Shown here in pieces: positions 33,373 to 42,339 of a stretch of DNA of 64,000 nucleotides. A model generated the notes under the pieces. The model saw only the letters and a program-made list of their open reading frames with translations. It was not told the origin of the DNA and ran no database searches. The stretch lies in contig JADKCV010000007.1 of NCBI GenBank assembly GCA_016718655.1, positions 1 through 64,000 of the forward strand, in the 5' to 3' direction. This DNA comes from Flavobacteriales bacterium (GTDB lineage Bacteria; Bacteroidota; Bacteroidia; Flavobacteriales_F; PHOS-HE28). The position numbers and the translations under genes are program-made. Within the stretch, counting starts at the first letter, position 1. Each line of letters starts with the position of its first letter.

Positions 33373-34082
33373 GGCTGGGCGATGATGTCCCCGCTCCCGG
33401 TCACATCGCTGTCGACTTGTGGTGGTGCCCCCCGGTACTTTACACTGCCACTACCGGTCACTGCTGCCTTCACTGCTTGTGTGGCATGTACGGACACATC
33501 GCCACTGCCGGTGACCGTGGCCACCGCTCGCTCGCAAACCAGATCCCCCGCCTTCACGTCGCCGCTGCCGGTGACCGTGGCCGTGCAGGTGATCGCTCGT
33601 CCCTTCATCTTCACATCCCCGCTTCCCTGTACGCTCATGTCAACCCGTGTAGCCGAGCACGTCAGTTCCACATCCCCACTGCCCATCACGCTCACCTCCA
33701 GGTCCTCCATGACGAATGTTCCACTGCAGGTGACATCGCCACTTCCTTGGACCACCACGCGGGTGATCGTGGGTGTGGTGATGTGGACCACGAACGGCTT
33801 ATCGGTCCGATAGCACTGACTGGTGGAGATGACCAGCATGCCATCCTTGACCGTGGTGGTGACCAATTCGACCAGGTTCGATTGACCTTCCACCGCGATG
33901 GAAGGTGTCGATCCTTGGGTGACCTGCACATCCAATGCACCTTTCAGTTGGATGCCGTGATAATCCGTGGTGGTCATGGACCTCCGCACCACGTTGCCCG
34001 AACCGGTGACACAATCAGCCCAACAGGAACCGAACAAGGTGGCACTGAGCAACAGCGTAGGCAGGGCGAATGAGATGCGCAT
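33369..34082 (-). CDS. Head-GIN (DUF2807) domain surface protein
   Basis: A 237-aa secreted protein starting at ATG 34082 (MRISFALPTLLLSATLFGSC, a possible lipobox). After TGSGNVVRRSM the protein is a DUF2807 right-handed beta-helix with eight evenly spaced GSGDV/GSGNV/GSGSV turns, one about every 18-23 residues. DUF2807 proteins are common surface adhesin-like proteins in Bacteroidota with no known enzymatic role. It lies 3 bp after the T9SS-protein stop and overlaps the next lipoprotein gene. Confidence 0.85.
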   Translation of the reverse strand: MRISFALPTLLLSATLFGSCWADCVTGSGNVVRRSMTTTDYHGIQLKGALDVQVTQGSTPSIAVEGQSNLVELVTTTVKDGMLVISTSQCYRTDKPFVVHITTPTITRVVVQGSGDVTCSGTFVMEDLEVSVMGSGDVELTCSATRVDMSVQGSGDVKMKGRAITCTATVTGSGDVKAGDLVCERAVATVTGSGDVSVHATQAVKAAVTGSGSVKYRGAPPQVDSDVTGSGDIIAQP

Positions 34083-34084
34083 GG

Positions 34085-34693
34085 TCACTGGAAAAGGGTG
34101 ATATGCCCGGTGAATTCCTGGGCATCGACCTTCAAGACATAAAAATACACCGCCGGGATACACCGGTCACCGGCCATGGTCCTCCCGTTCCAACTCAGGT
34201 CGTTACCGAGGCCTTCGAACACCTTGTGACCATATCGGTCGAAGATCGACAGTTCGGCACACGGGCCTAGGAATGGGCCGTTCGGCAAGGTGAATTCGTC
34301 GTTCACTCCATCACCATTGGGTGTGATCAGGTTGGGCAGCTCAAGGGTGCTGAGTTCGACCTGGGCGCGTGCGGGAAAGTCGGCGCTGAAGGTGGCACTC
34401 TCCCCGAAGGCATCCACGGTGGTCAGGACGACCTCGATGTTCGCGTTGTATGGGAACTGTAGGACCGGTGCTGGAAATTGGCTGGTCTGACCGGTGCTCA
34501 AACTCCAACTGTACGAGGCTGCCTGTACGGGGGTGCTCAGGAGTACTTTGACATCGTCACATCCTGGTTCGAATCTGGCTTGTATCGCCGGCTCCTGAGC
34601 CGAACCTTGGCCAGCCGCGAACAAAAGCACTGCGAACCAGATCGACCGAACCCGGCGATGGTGATGAACAGGTTGGTTGTAGTTCTTGGTCAT
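34085..34693 (-). CDS. Secreted protein with gliding-type (CHU_C) T9SS domain
   Basis: A 202-aa protein starting at ATG 34693 with a basic n-region and signal peptide (cleavage near GQGSAQE). A short PKD-like beta domain (SYSWSLSTGQTSQFP) is followed by a type B sorting domain: LPNLITPNGDGVNDEFTLPN, AELSIFDRYGHKVFEGLGND, LSWNGR and GHITLFQ. Proteins of this kind are exported by the type IX system. It is the first gene of a minus-strand cluster with the head-GIN protein and a lipoprotein. The 274-bp gap upstream holds no gene that I can support. Confidence 0.85.
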   Translation of the reverse strand: MTKNYNQPVHHHRRVRSIWFAVLLFAAGQGSAQEPAIQARFEPGCDDVKVLLSTPVQAASYSWSLSTGQTSQFPAPVLQFPYNANIEVVLTTVDAFGESATFSADFPARAQVELSTLELPNLITPNGDGVNDEFTLPNGPFLGPCAELSIFDRYGHKVFEGLGNDLSWNGRTMAGDRCIPAVYFYVLKVDAQEFTGHITLFQ

Positions 34694-34967
34694 GTGGCTG
34701 ATGGCCAGTTGGTTACGGTGGTTGTCCGGAGCATCCGAGTGCGGAGGTTCCTTGCCCATTCAAAGGTGGGTGACGAGACCCGTTGCACGGATGTTCAGCG
34801 TTGGAAGTGTTCACCACACGCTTGTTAACACCTGCTCAAGTCCGGAACGAACTGCAACTTTCCATGAAAACCCTCCGTATATCGATGCTGGGAACCGTCC
34901 CGTCGAAAATGTACCCACCTGTATTGACACGCAGGACCGATCATCGATCATCCGACCGAACAGGCGC

Positions 34968-35513
34968 ATGAGCCACTTGCCACATTGGTCCGTTCCCATA
35001 GCTGCCAGCCTACGCGATCAGGCGGATGGCGTGGTGCTCTTTGAGCATCATGGCACGGTGGATCATGATGTGGTGCAACACCTACTGACCCTCGCTGAAC
35101 ACAGTTCCATCGCTCAGAACGATCCGTTGGCCCTGCGCAAACGACTCTTCAATGTGTTGGTGGAAGGGCTGGAGAACCTGCATCACCATGCTCAGGATGA
35201 CCTCAAGGACACTGCATGGGCCATGGTGGTCCGAGCGAAGGAAGGGTATCGAATGACCTTCGGTAATGCCATGCCACAGGCGATGGCCACCTTGCTCGCT
35301 CACCGGGTGGAGATCTTGAACGATATGAGCGGATCGGACCTAAAGGCCCATTATATGCAGCTATTGGCCAACGATGCCCGCACCGAACGCGGTGGTGCCG
35401 GGCTGGGTCTTTATACCATGGCCCGCAAGTGCGAACGTCCGTTGATCACCCATTGGCTCCCGTTCGATGAGCGTACGGTGCATTTCGCACTTGAGTTGAA
35501 GGTGGCGTTCTAG
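34968..35513 (+). CDS. SiaB-like protein (DUF6272), degenerate kinase fold
   Basis: A 181-aa protein starting MSHLPHWSVPIAAS. It shares its plan with the SiaB-type protein at 51474-52031: an N-terminal alpha/beta part, KRLFNVLVEGLENLHHHAQD (the N-box-like helix of a GHKL kinase), and a glycine-rich ERGGAGLGLYTMARK loop. SiaB in Pseudomonas phosphorylates SiaC in a partner-switch pathway. No SiaC gene is next to this one; the pair at 51-52 kb has one. It may be a second kinase for the same SiaC. Confidence 0.7.
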   Translation: MSHLPHWSVPIAASLRDQADGVVLFEHHGTVDHDVVQHLLTLAEHSSIAQNDPLALRKRLFNVLVEGLENLHHHAQDDLKDTAWAMVVRAKEGYRMTFGNAMPQAMATLLAHRVEILNDMSGSDLKAHYMQLLANDARTERGGAGLGLYTMARKCERPLITHWLPFDERTVHFALELKVAF

Positions 35514-35522
35514 GCAGTAGCC

Positions 35523-36743
35523 TCAATCGCCCTTCACGTAATTGCCCAAGTACTGGAACCGCTCGGTCAGGTGCCCATCTTCTGCTATGGTGGCTCGGGC
35601 GATCATGCCTTCATCATCCTTTTCCGCCAAGTGCGGTAATACCCGTTCCATGAGGTCACGACCAAAGGCATCCGACGCATCGCGTGGTAGTTCGCACGGC
35701 AGATTGTCCACGCTCATGACGGTGATGCTGCCAGGGGTTCCAGGTAGAACCTCGGTCCTTGTTCGCGTGTCGTAGCCAAGGAATGGGCTTGCTATGGTCG
35801 TGGACCGAAGTGTACAATCGATCGGACCGCCGATATCGCAACTGATATCGGCCACCACCTCGAGACCGATGTCGGGATCCTGGAGATCGGATGCGCTCAG
35901 GATCTTGGGCCCACGGGGGTCCCAGAAGTGGCACGCGAGGTACATATGGGCCTTTTGGGCGTACGCGAGGAACCGGCTCCTGTGACCGGAGGGGTCCCGA
36001 TGGAACGCTTCCTTATCGAATGGGGCACCATCCGTCCGTTCATACAGATCCGAGGACCCGAGGACAGTATAAACAGGACCGTCGTTCAGGGTACTTAGGA
36101 ATTCAACCGGTGGGATCCGCTCCACACCGGCGCGCTCCAATACGCCCATAGCGCCTTTTCCGACCCGCCCACCACCTGTGAGAACGATGCGCAAGTCCTT
36201 GGGGAGCGGATAGGCATGCAGATGGCGCTCCAGTTCCTCGAGATCATGGCAGGCATGCGCGGCTTTCAGTTCAGGCCCACCATGGCCGAGTTGCCATGCC
36301 CGGAAACCATTGTAAGCCCCCACCACACCGGCCCAGTAACCAAAGGCCAGAACCCGTGTGCCGTGCAGGTCCGTGAGCAATTCATGGTCGATCAACCGGA
36401 TGCCTTTGCTCAGGATGGCCTGTAAAAGTCCTCGATTGTGAACTTGTTCCTTGATCGTATGGCTGAAGAAAAGGTAGCTCTTGCCGGGAAGGAGCATGTC
36501 CTTAGGCACTTCCTTGACACCAATGATCAGTTCCCGGTCGTTGAGGTCGTCCACCAACCGAGCACCGACCGCAGCGTATTCCGCGTCGGTATAGGCGCGC
36601 ACTTCGCTGCGCTGGACCGTGAGATCCAGGTCGGGAAAGCGTGCCAGTACCTCCTGACACTGGGTTGGAGTGAGAGCTACACGACGATCCGCAGGCTGTT
36701 TGCCTTCGCGGATGATGCCGATCTTGCGGTAGGGGACTGCCAT
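35523..36743 (-). CDS. Alanine dehydrogenase / saccharopine dehydrogenase-like protein
   Basis: A 406-aa NAD(P)-binding protein. The N-terminal AlaDh/PNT domain starts IGIIREGKQPADRRVALTPT. The Rossmann motif is LRIVLTGGGRVGKGAMGVLE near residue 180. DISCDIGGPIDCTLRSTTIA (near 305) is typical of lysine-forming saccharopine-dehydrogenase-like members. It probably catalyses an NAD(P)-linked oxidation of an amino acid or its adduct; the substrate cannot be fixed from sequence. It is single-standing, convergent with the SiaB-like gene (9 bp apart). Confidence 0.8.
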   Translation of the reverse strand: MAVPYRKIGIIREGKQPADRRVALTPTQCQEVLARFPDLDLTVQRSEVRAYTDAEYAAVGARLVDDLNDRELIIGVKEVPKDMLLPGKSYLFFSHTIKEQVHNRGLLQAILSKGIRLIDHELLTDLHGTRVLAFGYWAGVVGAYNGFRAWQLGHGGPELKAAHACHDLEELERHLHAYPLPKDLRIVLTGGGRVGKGAMGVLERAGVERIPPVEFLSTLNDGPVYTVLGSSDLYERTDGAPFDKEAFHRDPSGHRSRFLAYAQKAHMYLACHFWDPRGPKILSASDLQDPDIGLEVVADISCDIGGPIDCTLRSTTIASPFLGYDTRTRTEVLPGTPGSITVMSVDNLPCELPRDASDAFGRDLMERVLPHLAEKDDEGMIARATIAEDGHLTERFQYLGNYVKGD

Positions 36744-36810
36744 TTGGATGGGGCGCGAAAATAGGGCTTCCGGGAGTGCTGTGCGGTACGGGATCTGCTG
36801 TTCAGGTCCA

Positions 36811-36818
36811 TACCTTTG
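36811..36818 (+). promoter_or_regulatory. tmRNA promoter -7 box
   Basis: TACCTTTG, an exact TAnnTTTG match, 23 bp before the mature tmRNA 5' end (36842), leaving room for a short precursor trimmed by RNase P. Confidence 0.6.
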
Positions 36819-36841
36819 CAGTGTTCATTGACAAACCTATT

Positions 36842-37238
36842 GGGGCCGATCTGGATTCGACAGCGGCTTCGTAAGGTGTGGTAAGCATGCCGGGCGTGTG
36901 GTGCGGCCCGTATCCCAGTGCCACAAAGCCGTAACTGGCGAAGTAGACTACGCTCTCGCAGCTTAATAGCCTCAGGCTGTTCGGCTTAATCCACGTGAAT
37001 AACAGTAGCGTGGACGAGTACCTCTCGGGGAGGCCCGTTCTCCTCCTTCCCGGATCCGAGGTGTCATCATGGGGAACTGGCCTGCGCGGTGGTCCGTAGC
37101 GCAGGTGAGACACAGGACCTAAGTCGTCGGTGGGGTGCCCTTCCCCAGCTGACGGGTCGAAAACCAATGAAGCGGCTAAGCATGTAGAACGCCCATTTTG
37201 CGGTCGTTTGGACGAGGGTTCGATCCCCTCCGGCTCCA
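36842..37238 (+). ncRNA. ssrA: Transfer-messenger RNA (tmRNA)
   Basis: The 5' end GGGGCCGATCTGGATTCGAC pairs with the 3' end GGTTCGATCCCCTCCGGCTCC to form the alanine-tRNA-like domain. The tag frame at 36937-36969 encodes GEVDYALAA and stops at TAA-TAG; with the charged alanine the tag is AGEVDYALAA, of Bacteroidota type. tmRNA rescues ribosomes stalled on broken mRNAs and marks the product for proteolysis together with SmpB. CCA is not fully encoded. It is a single-copy, one-piece gene of normal length, followed by a hairpin terminator. Confidence 0.97.
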
Positions 37239-37249
37239 CAGGAGACGAG

Positions 37250-37273
37250 CGGCCATCGCGAAAGCGGTGGCCG
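37250..37273 (+). terminator. tmRNA terminator hairpin
   Basis: CGGCCATCGC-GAAA-GCGGTGGCCG, a 10-bp stem with one T-G pair and a GAAA loop, 12 bp after tmRNA, followed by TTCTTCGTTT. Confidence 0.7.
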
Positions 37274-37520
37274 TTCTTCGTTTGAAGGAACAGGGAACGA
37301 AGTTCATCCGCATCGAGGGGGGATCCCCCGGCGATACTGGAGACGGGCAGCCCTAGTGTACACAGTGGTCGTTCATCATCTTGGTTGGCCATGATAGAGG
37401 ACCATCCGGAGCCCTGGTCGTGGCCCGGTTTCGATCCGAAAGGCGGATCGCCCGGCGGTCGCCTTGTGCCTCACCCGTTGCACGTCGGATATTGATGCCA
37501 CTGGTTGCTATGAACGCATC

Positions 37521-37546
37521 AGGGCCGCTCCGGTAGGAGCGGCCCT
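37521..37546 (-). terminator. dnaK terminator hairpin
   Basis: Perfect 11-bp arms AGGGCCGCTCC / GGAGCGGCCCT around a 4-nt loop, 38 bp beyond the dnaK stop. The rest of the 37239-37584 gap holds the tmRNA terminator and a GGGGGATCCCCC palindrome, and no gene. Confidence 0.65.
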
Positions 37547-37584
37547 GTGCGCTGGAATTCCGTCGTTGAACGGGAGAACGGGTC

Positions 37585-39471
37585 TTACTTCACCTCTTCG
37601 AAATCCACGTCGGTCACTTCGGCGTCCGCCTTGTTACCTGACGCGTTCCCAGCGGGCTCGCTGGGTTGTTGGGTGTTATTGTACATCTCCTGACTTGCCG
37701 CTTGGAACACGTTGTTCAATTCGGCCATGGCACTGTCGATCCCGCTCATGTCCTCGGAAGCATGCGCTGCTTTCAACTTGGCGAGGGCCTCATCGATCGG
37801 CTGCTTCTTGTCCGCAGGGATCTTGTCGCCGAACTCCTTCAATTGCTTCTCGGTCTGGAAGATCAAGCTGTCGGCCGCATTGAGCTTCTCCACGCGATCG
37901 CGGGCAGCCTTGTCAGCATCAGCGTTGGCCTCGGCTTCTTTCTTCATCTTCTCGATATCCTCCTTGCTCAGCCCGCTGCTGGCTTCGATGCGGATGCTCT
38001 GTTCCTTGCCCGTCGCCTTGTCCTTGGCGCCAACGTGAAGGATACCGTTGGCATCGATGTCGAAGGTGACCTCGATCTGCGGAACGCCGCGGGGTGAAGG
38101 AGGGATGCCGTCGAGGTGGAACCGTCCGATCGTCCGGTTGCCTGCAGCCATCGGGCGCTCACCTTGGAGGACGTGGATCTCCACACTGGGCTGGTTGTCG
38201 CTGGCCGTGCTGAAGGTCTCGCTCTTCTTTGTCGGGATCGTGGTATTGGCCTCGATCAGCTTGGTCATCACACCGCCCATCGTCTCGATACCAAGGCTCA
38301 GCGGGGTGACGTCCAATAGGAGCACGTCCTTCACATCCCCGGTGAGCACACCACCCTGGATCGCGGCTCCTATGGCCACCACCTCATCGGGATTCACGCC
38401 CTTGCTCGGTTCCTTGCCGAAGAACTTCTTCACGGCATCCTGGATGGCAGGGATCCGGGTGCTTCCACCCACCAGGATCACCTCGTCGATATCGCTGGTC
38501 TTCAAGCCGGCGTTCTTCAATGCACTTTCGCAAGGAGCGATGGTACGCTTGATGAGGCTGTCGGCGAGTTGCTCGAACTTGGCTCGGGTCAGTGAACGCA
38601 CCAAGTGCTTGGGGATGCCGTTCACTGGCATGATGTACGGCAGGTTGATCTCGGAACTGGTCGTGGAGCTCAGTTCGATCTTGGCCTTTTCAGCAGCTTC
38701 TTTCAAGCGCTGTAGGGCCATGGGGTCCTTCCTCAGGTCCAAACCCTCATCATTCTTGAACTCCTCGGCCAACCAATCGATGATCACCTGGTCGAAGTCA
38801 TCGCCACCCAAGTGCGTATCACCGTCAGTGCTCTTCACTTCGAACACACCGTCGCCGAGTTCCAGGACGCTCACATCATGGGTGCCACCCCCGCAGTCGA
38901 ACACCACGATCTTCTGGTCCTGGTTCTTCTTATCAAGACCATAGGCAAGCGCAGCCGCCGTGGGCTCGTTGATGATCCGACGCACCTTCAGACCAGCGAT
39001 CTCACCAGCCTCCTTGGTGGCTTGGCGTTGGGCATCATTGAAGTAGGCGGGCACGGTGATCACAGCTTCGGAGACCGTAGTGCCCAAGTAGTCCTCGGCG
39101 GTCTTCTTCATCTTCTGCAGGATCATCGCGCTGATCTCTTGCGGGGTGTACTGGCGGTCGCCGATGGTCACACGGGGAGCATTGCCGGAACCACGTTCCA
39201 CCTTGTAGGGGAAGCGGCTGATCTCCTTGGCGATCTCATCGAACGAGCTTCCCATGAAGCGCTTGATGGAAGAGATCGTATTCGTAGGGTTGGTGATGGC
39301 CTGACGCTTGGCAGGGTCGCCCACCTTGCGTTCGCCTCCTTCAATGAAGGCGACCACGCTGGGAGTGGTGCGTTTGCCCTCGCTATTCGCGATCACAACC
39401 GGTTCGTTGCCTTCCATTACGGCCACGCAACTGTTGGTGGTGCCCAGGTCGATCCCAATGATCTTGCTCAT
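37585..39471 (-). CDS. dnaK: Chaperone DnaK (Hsp70)
   Basis: A 628-aa Hsp70, start ATG 39471 (MSKIIGIDLGTTNSCVAVME). The ATPase domain has phosphate-1 IGIDLGTTNS, phosphate-2 VVFDCGGGTHDVSVLELG, and VILVGGSTRIPAI. The substrate-binding domain follows (LLLDVTPLSLGIETMGGV), ending in a helical lid and the EEVK tail typical of bacterial DnaK. In phosphate-2, Cys and His replace the usual Leu and Phe (DLGGGTFD); I believe this variant occurs in other Bacteroidota. It works with DnaJ and GrpE, which are not nearby. Confidence 0.97.
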   Translation of the reverse strand: MSKIIGIDLGTTNSCVAVMEGNEPVVIANSEGKRTTPSVVAFIEGGERKVGDPAKRQAITNPTNTISSIKRFMGSSFDEIAKEISRFPYKVERGSGNAPRVTIGDRQYTPQEISAMILQKMKKTAEDYLGTTVSEAVITVPAYFNDAQRQATKEAGEIAGLKVRRIINEPTAAALAYGLDKKNQDQKIVVFDCGGGTHDVSVLELGDGVFEVKSTDGDTHLGGDDFDQVIIDWLAEEFKNDEGLDLRKDPMALQRLKEAAEKAKIELSSTTSSEINLPYIMPVNGIPKHLVRSLTRAKFEQLADSLIKRTIAPCESALKNAGLKTSDIDEVILVGGSTRIPAIQDAVKKFFGKEPSKGVNPDEVVAIGAAIQGGVLTGDVKDVLLLDVTPLSLGIETMGGVMTKLIEANTTIPTKKSETFSTASDNQPSVEIHVLQGERPMAAGNRTIGRFHLDGIPPSPRGVPQIEVTFDIDANGILHVGAKDKATGKEQSIRIEASSGLSKEDIEKMKKEAEANADADKAARDRVEKLNAADSLIFQTEKQLKEFGDKIPADKKQPIDEALAKLKAAHASEDMSGIDSAMAELNNVFQAASQEMYNNTQQPSEPAGNASGNKADAEVTDVDFEEVK

Positions 39472-39560
39472 GTGTGTATGTCTTTGTTCTGAGGTCGTCG
39501 GCTCCCCGGTTGTCAACTTGCATGCCACCGGCGATCTTGACCGGTATCCTGCCAGATAAC

Positions 39561-39591
39561 AGAACGACCCGCCGGTAGGGCAGGTCGTTCT
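39561..39591 (-). terminator. Hairpin after the DUF4249 gene
   Basis: AGAACGACC / GGTCGTTCT arms extended to 12 of 13 paired bases around a short loop, 20 bp beyond the DUF4249 stop and between it and dnaK. Confidence 0.6.
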
Positions 39592-39610
39592 CTGTCAAAA
39601 AGACAGCGGT

Positions 39611-40685
39611 TCAGTTGCAGCTATATACGGAGCCCGGAATAGTGCCGAAGCAGAAGTTGAGCTGGCCGGTCTCTGCGCCTGTGGCCAACTCGATGAATGA
39701 ATTGGGGTTCAGACGCTTACCGATCACACTCTTGGTGTAACGTGATGCTACTATCCCAAGCCCACCATCGACGTTCGTGTATGAGGGACGGTCTTCGATG
39801 ATCCCGGAGATCGGTTGTGTGAGGTTGAGGTAGGTGTGGAACTCATCACTTGCCACGGTGACCAGGAAGTCCAAGCCTTTGAAGATGCGCTTGTCCACTG
39901 AAGCATCCACCGGGATCCGCGAGGCAAGCGTCGAATAGAACGTGGCGCCCGGGAGGATCAACGCCATGGTCTCGGGCTGGGAAGAATTCAGCGCAACCTT
40001 GGATCCCAAGTCCTGCATCACCTCTTTGGGGATCGTGTCCTGACCACGTACCTCATCATAGCGAACCCTCCAACGGACCACGTAGCGCTTTCCATGGGTA
40101 CGCGAAGTCCAATTGAACTCATATTGGCCGTAACCCCCACCGGTGGGTGCCATCAGATTGACCTCATTGTCCAGGTTGAAGTCGTTCTGGGCAATGGTGA
40201 AGTCGTTGACAACGACCGTGCTCGCTGAAATATCCTGTCCTTTGACGCGCAATCGCACTTTGTATTCACTGGCCGGGTCCAAGTACACGGTCGTATTGAT
40301 GATGGGCAATGTTTGCGGGGTCCCCACGAAATAGTAGAGTCGTTGCTCAGGTCCGTAGAAGGTTCCAGGTTCTCGTCCTGTTACGGTGATGGGCTGTAGC
40401 GGGAAGCTGGCTACTTCCACTCCGTTACTGATCCGCACCACTTCCGCCAGTTCGATATCCTCTGCCCCGTATTCGCTGGAGTCCGAGATCTGCGCATAGT
40501 CCAGCGCATTGCCTTCACCTTGGAACGCCCTGTTGATCTTCACGTAATGGGTATCCTCGCTCATGTTGAAGAGCGCGTACACCACAGTGGTCTCCTTATA
40601 GGGTGCATTGATCTCCAGGTCGGTGCTACAACTGGCGCTGAGCAGTGTGACGAGGATGCCTGAGGATCGGAACGGAACGATGCAT
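39611..40685 (-). CDS. DUF4249 lipoprotein, probable frameshift in the signal peptide
   Basis: About 358 residues. The mature part starts after a lipobox (LLSASC) with STDLEINAPYKETTVVYALF, the DUF4249 signature of surface lipoproteins often tied to TonB-dependent receptors. No good start codon lies in the main frame after the promoter TATCTTTG (40706-40713). ATG 40685 (MHRSVPI) is well placed but one base out of frame; removing one base near 40665 joins them. No TonB receptor gene is adjacent. Function unknown, probably outer-membrane substrate handling. Confidence 0.75.
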
Positions 40686-40705
40686 GGTTCGTGGAACGTG
40701 AGGGT

Positions 40706-40713
40706 CAAAGATA
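40706..40713 (-). promoter_or_regulatory. DUF4249 promoter -7 box
   Basis: On the minus strand TATCTTTG matches TAnnTTTG, about 20 bp before the putative start ATG 40685. Confidence 0.55.
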
Positions 40714-40828
40714 GAAGGCCATCCCGTACGGTTCTGGTCCATCCACGAACGGTCGGTCCTTGGCAGGTTCCGGCGGAATGAGGATGGAATGCTCCGGTGC
40801 TCGGGTTGAAGAGCGTAGTTTCGCCCTC

Positions 40829-41647
40829 ATGAGCACTGGTACCCGGGATGCCAAACGCGTGACCACCCACACGCTACAGGAGATGAAGTCCAAGGGCGTT
40901 CCCATCGCCATGCTCACAGCCTATGATTATTCATTGGCGCGGTTGGTTGATGCTGCGGGGATCGATGTGATCCTGGTTGGCGACAGTGCCAGCAATGTCA
41001 TGGCCGGCCATGAGACGACCCTGCCGATCACCCTGGACCAGATGATCTACCACGCCAGCAGTGCGGTTCGGGGTGTGCACCGGGCCTTGGTGGTGGTCGA
41101 TCTGCCGTTCGGTACCTACCAAGGGAACACCAAAGGTGCCCTCAACTCCGCCATCCGCATCATGAAGGAGAGTGGTGCTCATGCCGTGAAGCTCGAAGGA
41201 GGCCGCGAGGTCCTTGGCTCCATCGAACGCATCCTGACAGCCGGGATACCTGTCATGGGCCACCTCGGGTTGACCCCACAGAGCATCTACAAGTTCGGTA
41301 CCTACGTGGTGCGCGCCAAAGAGGAGGCCGAGGCCCAACGCCTCAGGGAGGATGCCAAATTGCTCGAGAAAGCTGGGTGCTTCGCCCTTGTACTCGAGAA
41401 GATCCCCGCTCAATTGGCCGCCGAGGTGGCTGCCAGTGTTGCCATTCCCGTGATCGGGATCGGTGCAGGTGCCGGCGTGGATGGCCAAGTGCTCGTGCTG
41501 CATGACATGTTGGGGATCAATCAGGAATTCAACCCACGCTTCCTACGTCGTTACGCTGACCTGCACGGGGTGATCACCCAAGCGGTCGCTTCCTACGTCA
41601 CTGACGTCCGCTCGCAGTCGTTCCCGAATGCCGACGAGCAATACTGA
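40829..41647 (+). CDS. panB: Ketopantoate hydroxymethyltransferase
   Basis: A 272-aa enzyme making ketopantoate from 2-oxoisovalerate and methylene-tetrahydrofolate in pantothenate/CoA synthesis. ATG 40829 (MSTGTRDAKRVTTHTLQEMK) gives the normal N-terminus. The fold and metal/substrate motifs are plain: MLTAYDYSLARLVDAAGIDV, ILVGDSASNVMAGHETTLPI, VKLEGG, GHLGLTPQS, and VIGIGAGAGVDGQVLVLHDM. It is followed with a 20-bp overlap by a pseudouridine synthase gene. Confidence 0.96.
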   Translation: MSTGTRDAKRVTTHTLQEMKSKGVPIAMLTAYDYSLARLVDAAGIDVILVGDSASNVMAGHETTLPITLDQMIYHASSAVRGVHRALVVVDLPFGTYQGNTKGALNSAIRIMKESGAHAVKLEGGREVLGSIERILTAGIPVMGHLGLTPQSIYKFGTYVVRAKEEAEAQRLREDAKLLEKAGCFALVLEKIPAQLAAEVAASVAIPVIGIGAGAGVDGQVLVLHDMLGINQEFNPRFLRRYADLHGVITQAVASYVTDVRSQSFPNADEQY

Positions 41648-42332
41648 AGGCCATGGAATGCCGGCCTTGGAATACGCCGATGACCAGGTCGTTGTGGCAT
41701 GCAAGCCGCCCGGTATGCCGGCGCAGGCCGATCCTAGCGGTGACCCCGATCTGCTGAGCTGGGTCCGTGGGACGCTTGCCGACGATCGGGTCGAACTGGT
41801 CAATCGTATCGACCGACCCGTTGGTGGACTGGTCCTTCTGGCGCGCGATCGATCGGCATTGGCCACCTTGAACCAGGCGCTTCGTGAAGAGCAGGTCCAT
41901 AAGATCTACCGGGCCATTGTCGAAGGGCGGGTGGAATTACCCGCGGAAGGACATGTTCTTTCGCACCATCTTGAACACGATACCCATGTACATCGGGCCC
42001 GGGTGGTGCACGACCCGGATCGTACCGACCGACCGGGTCGCCTGCACCTGACCACATTGACCGTGGGTGACCGATACACCTTGTTGGAGGTTGTGCCGCA
42101 CGGTGGCGCCTTCCATCAGATCCGCGCACAACTCGGCGCATGGGGACATGCCATCAAAGGAGATGTGAAGTACGGTGCCCGACGCGGTGAACGGGGAGCT
42201 GATGGTCCTGCCCGAAGCATCGCGCTGCACGCACATGAGCTGACATTCGTCCACCCTGGGAAAGGTGGTGCATTGACCGTTCAAGCACCAGCACCCTCAG
42301 GACGTTTGTGGCAGGCGCTGTGGCCCAAGTGA
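41628..42332 (+). CDS. RluA-family pseudouridine synthase
   Basis: About 234 residues (or 224 from ATG 41658). The catalytic motif is VNRIDRPVGGLVLLARDRSA with the essential Asp, preceded by VVVACKPPGMPAQ and followed by HKIYRAIVEG and GGAFHQIRAQLGAWGHAIKG D. There is no S4 domain, as in the short RluA/RluE-type members. It isomerises uridine in rRNA or tRNA; which site is modified is not evident. ATG 41628 overlaps panB by 20 bp; ATG 41658 lies just behind panB. Confidence 0.88.
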   Translation: MPTSNTEGHGMPALEYADDQVVVACKPPGMPAQADPSGDPDLLSWVRGTLADDRVELVNRIDRPVGGLVLLARDRSALATLNQALREEQVHKIYRAIVEGRVELPAEGHVLSHHLEHDTHVHRARVVHDPDRTDRPGRLHLTTLTVGDRYTLLEVVPHGGAFHQIRAQLGAWGHAIKGDVKYGARRGERGADGPARSIALHAHELTFVHPGKGGALTVQAPAPSGRLWQALWPK

Positions 42333-42339
42333 TCCAAGC

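Noticed and set aside
36842..37238. Open reading frame on the minus strand across the tmRNA.
   Set aside because: The tmRNA ends, the tag frame and the T-arm are unmistakable; the frame is coincidental.
37585..39471. The altered DnaK phosphate-2 motif (Cys/His instead of Leu/Phe) as a sign of a divergent or non-functional chaperone.
   Set aside because: The rest of the protein is fully conserved and I recall the same variant in other Bacteroidota, so it seems to be lineage-typical.
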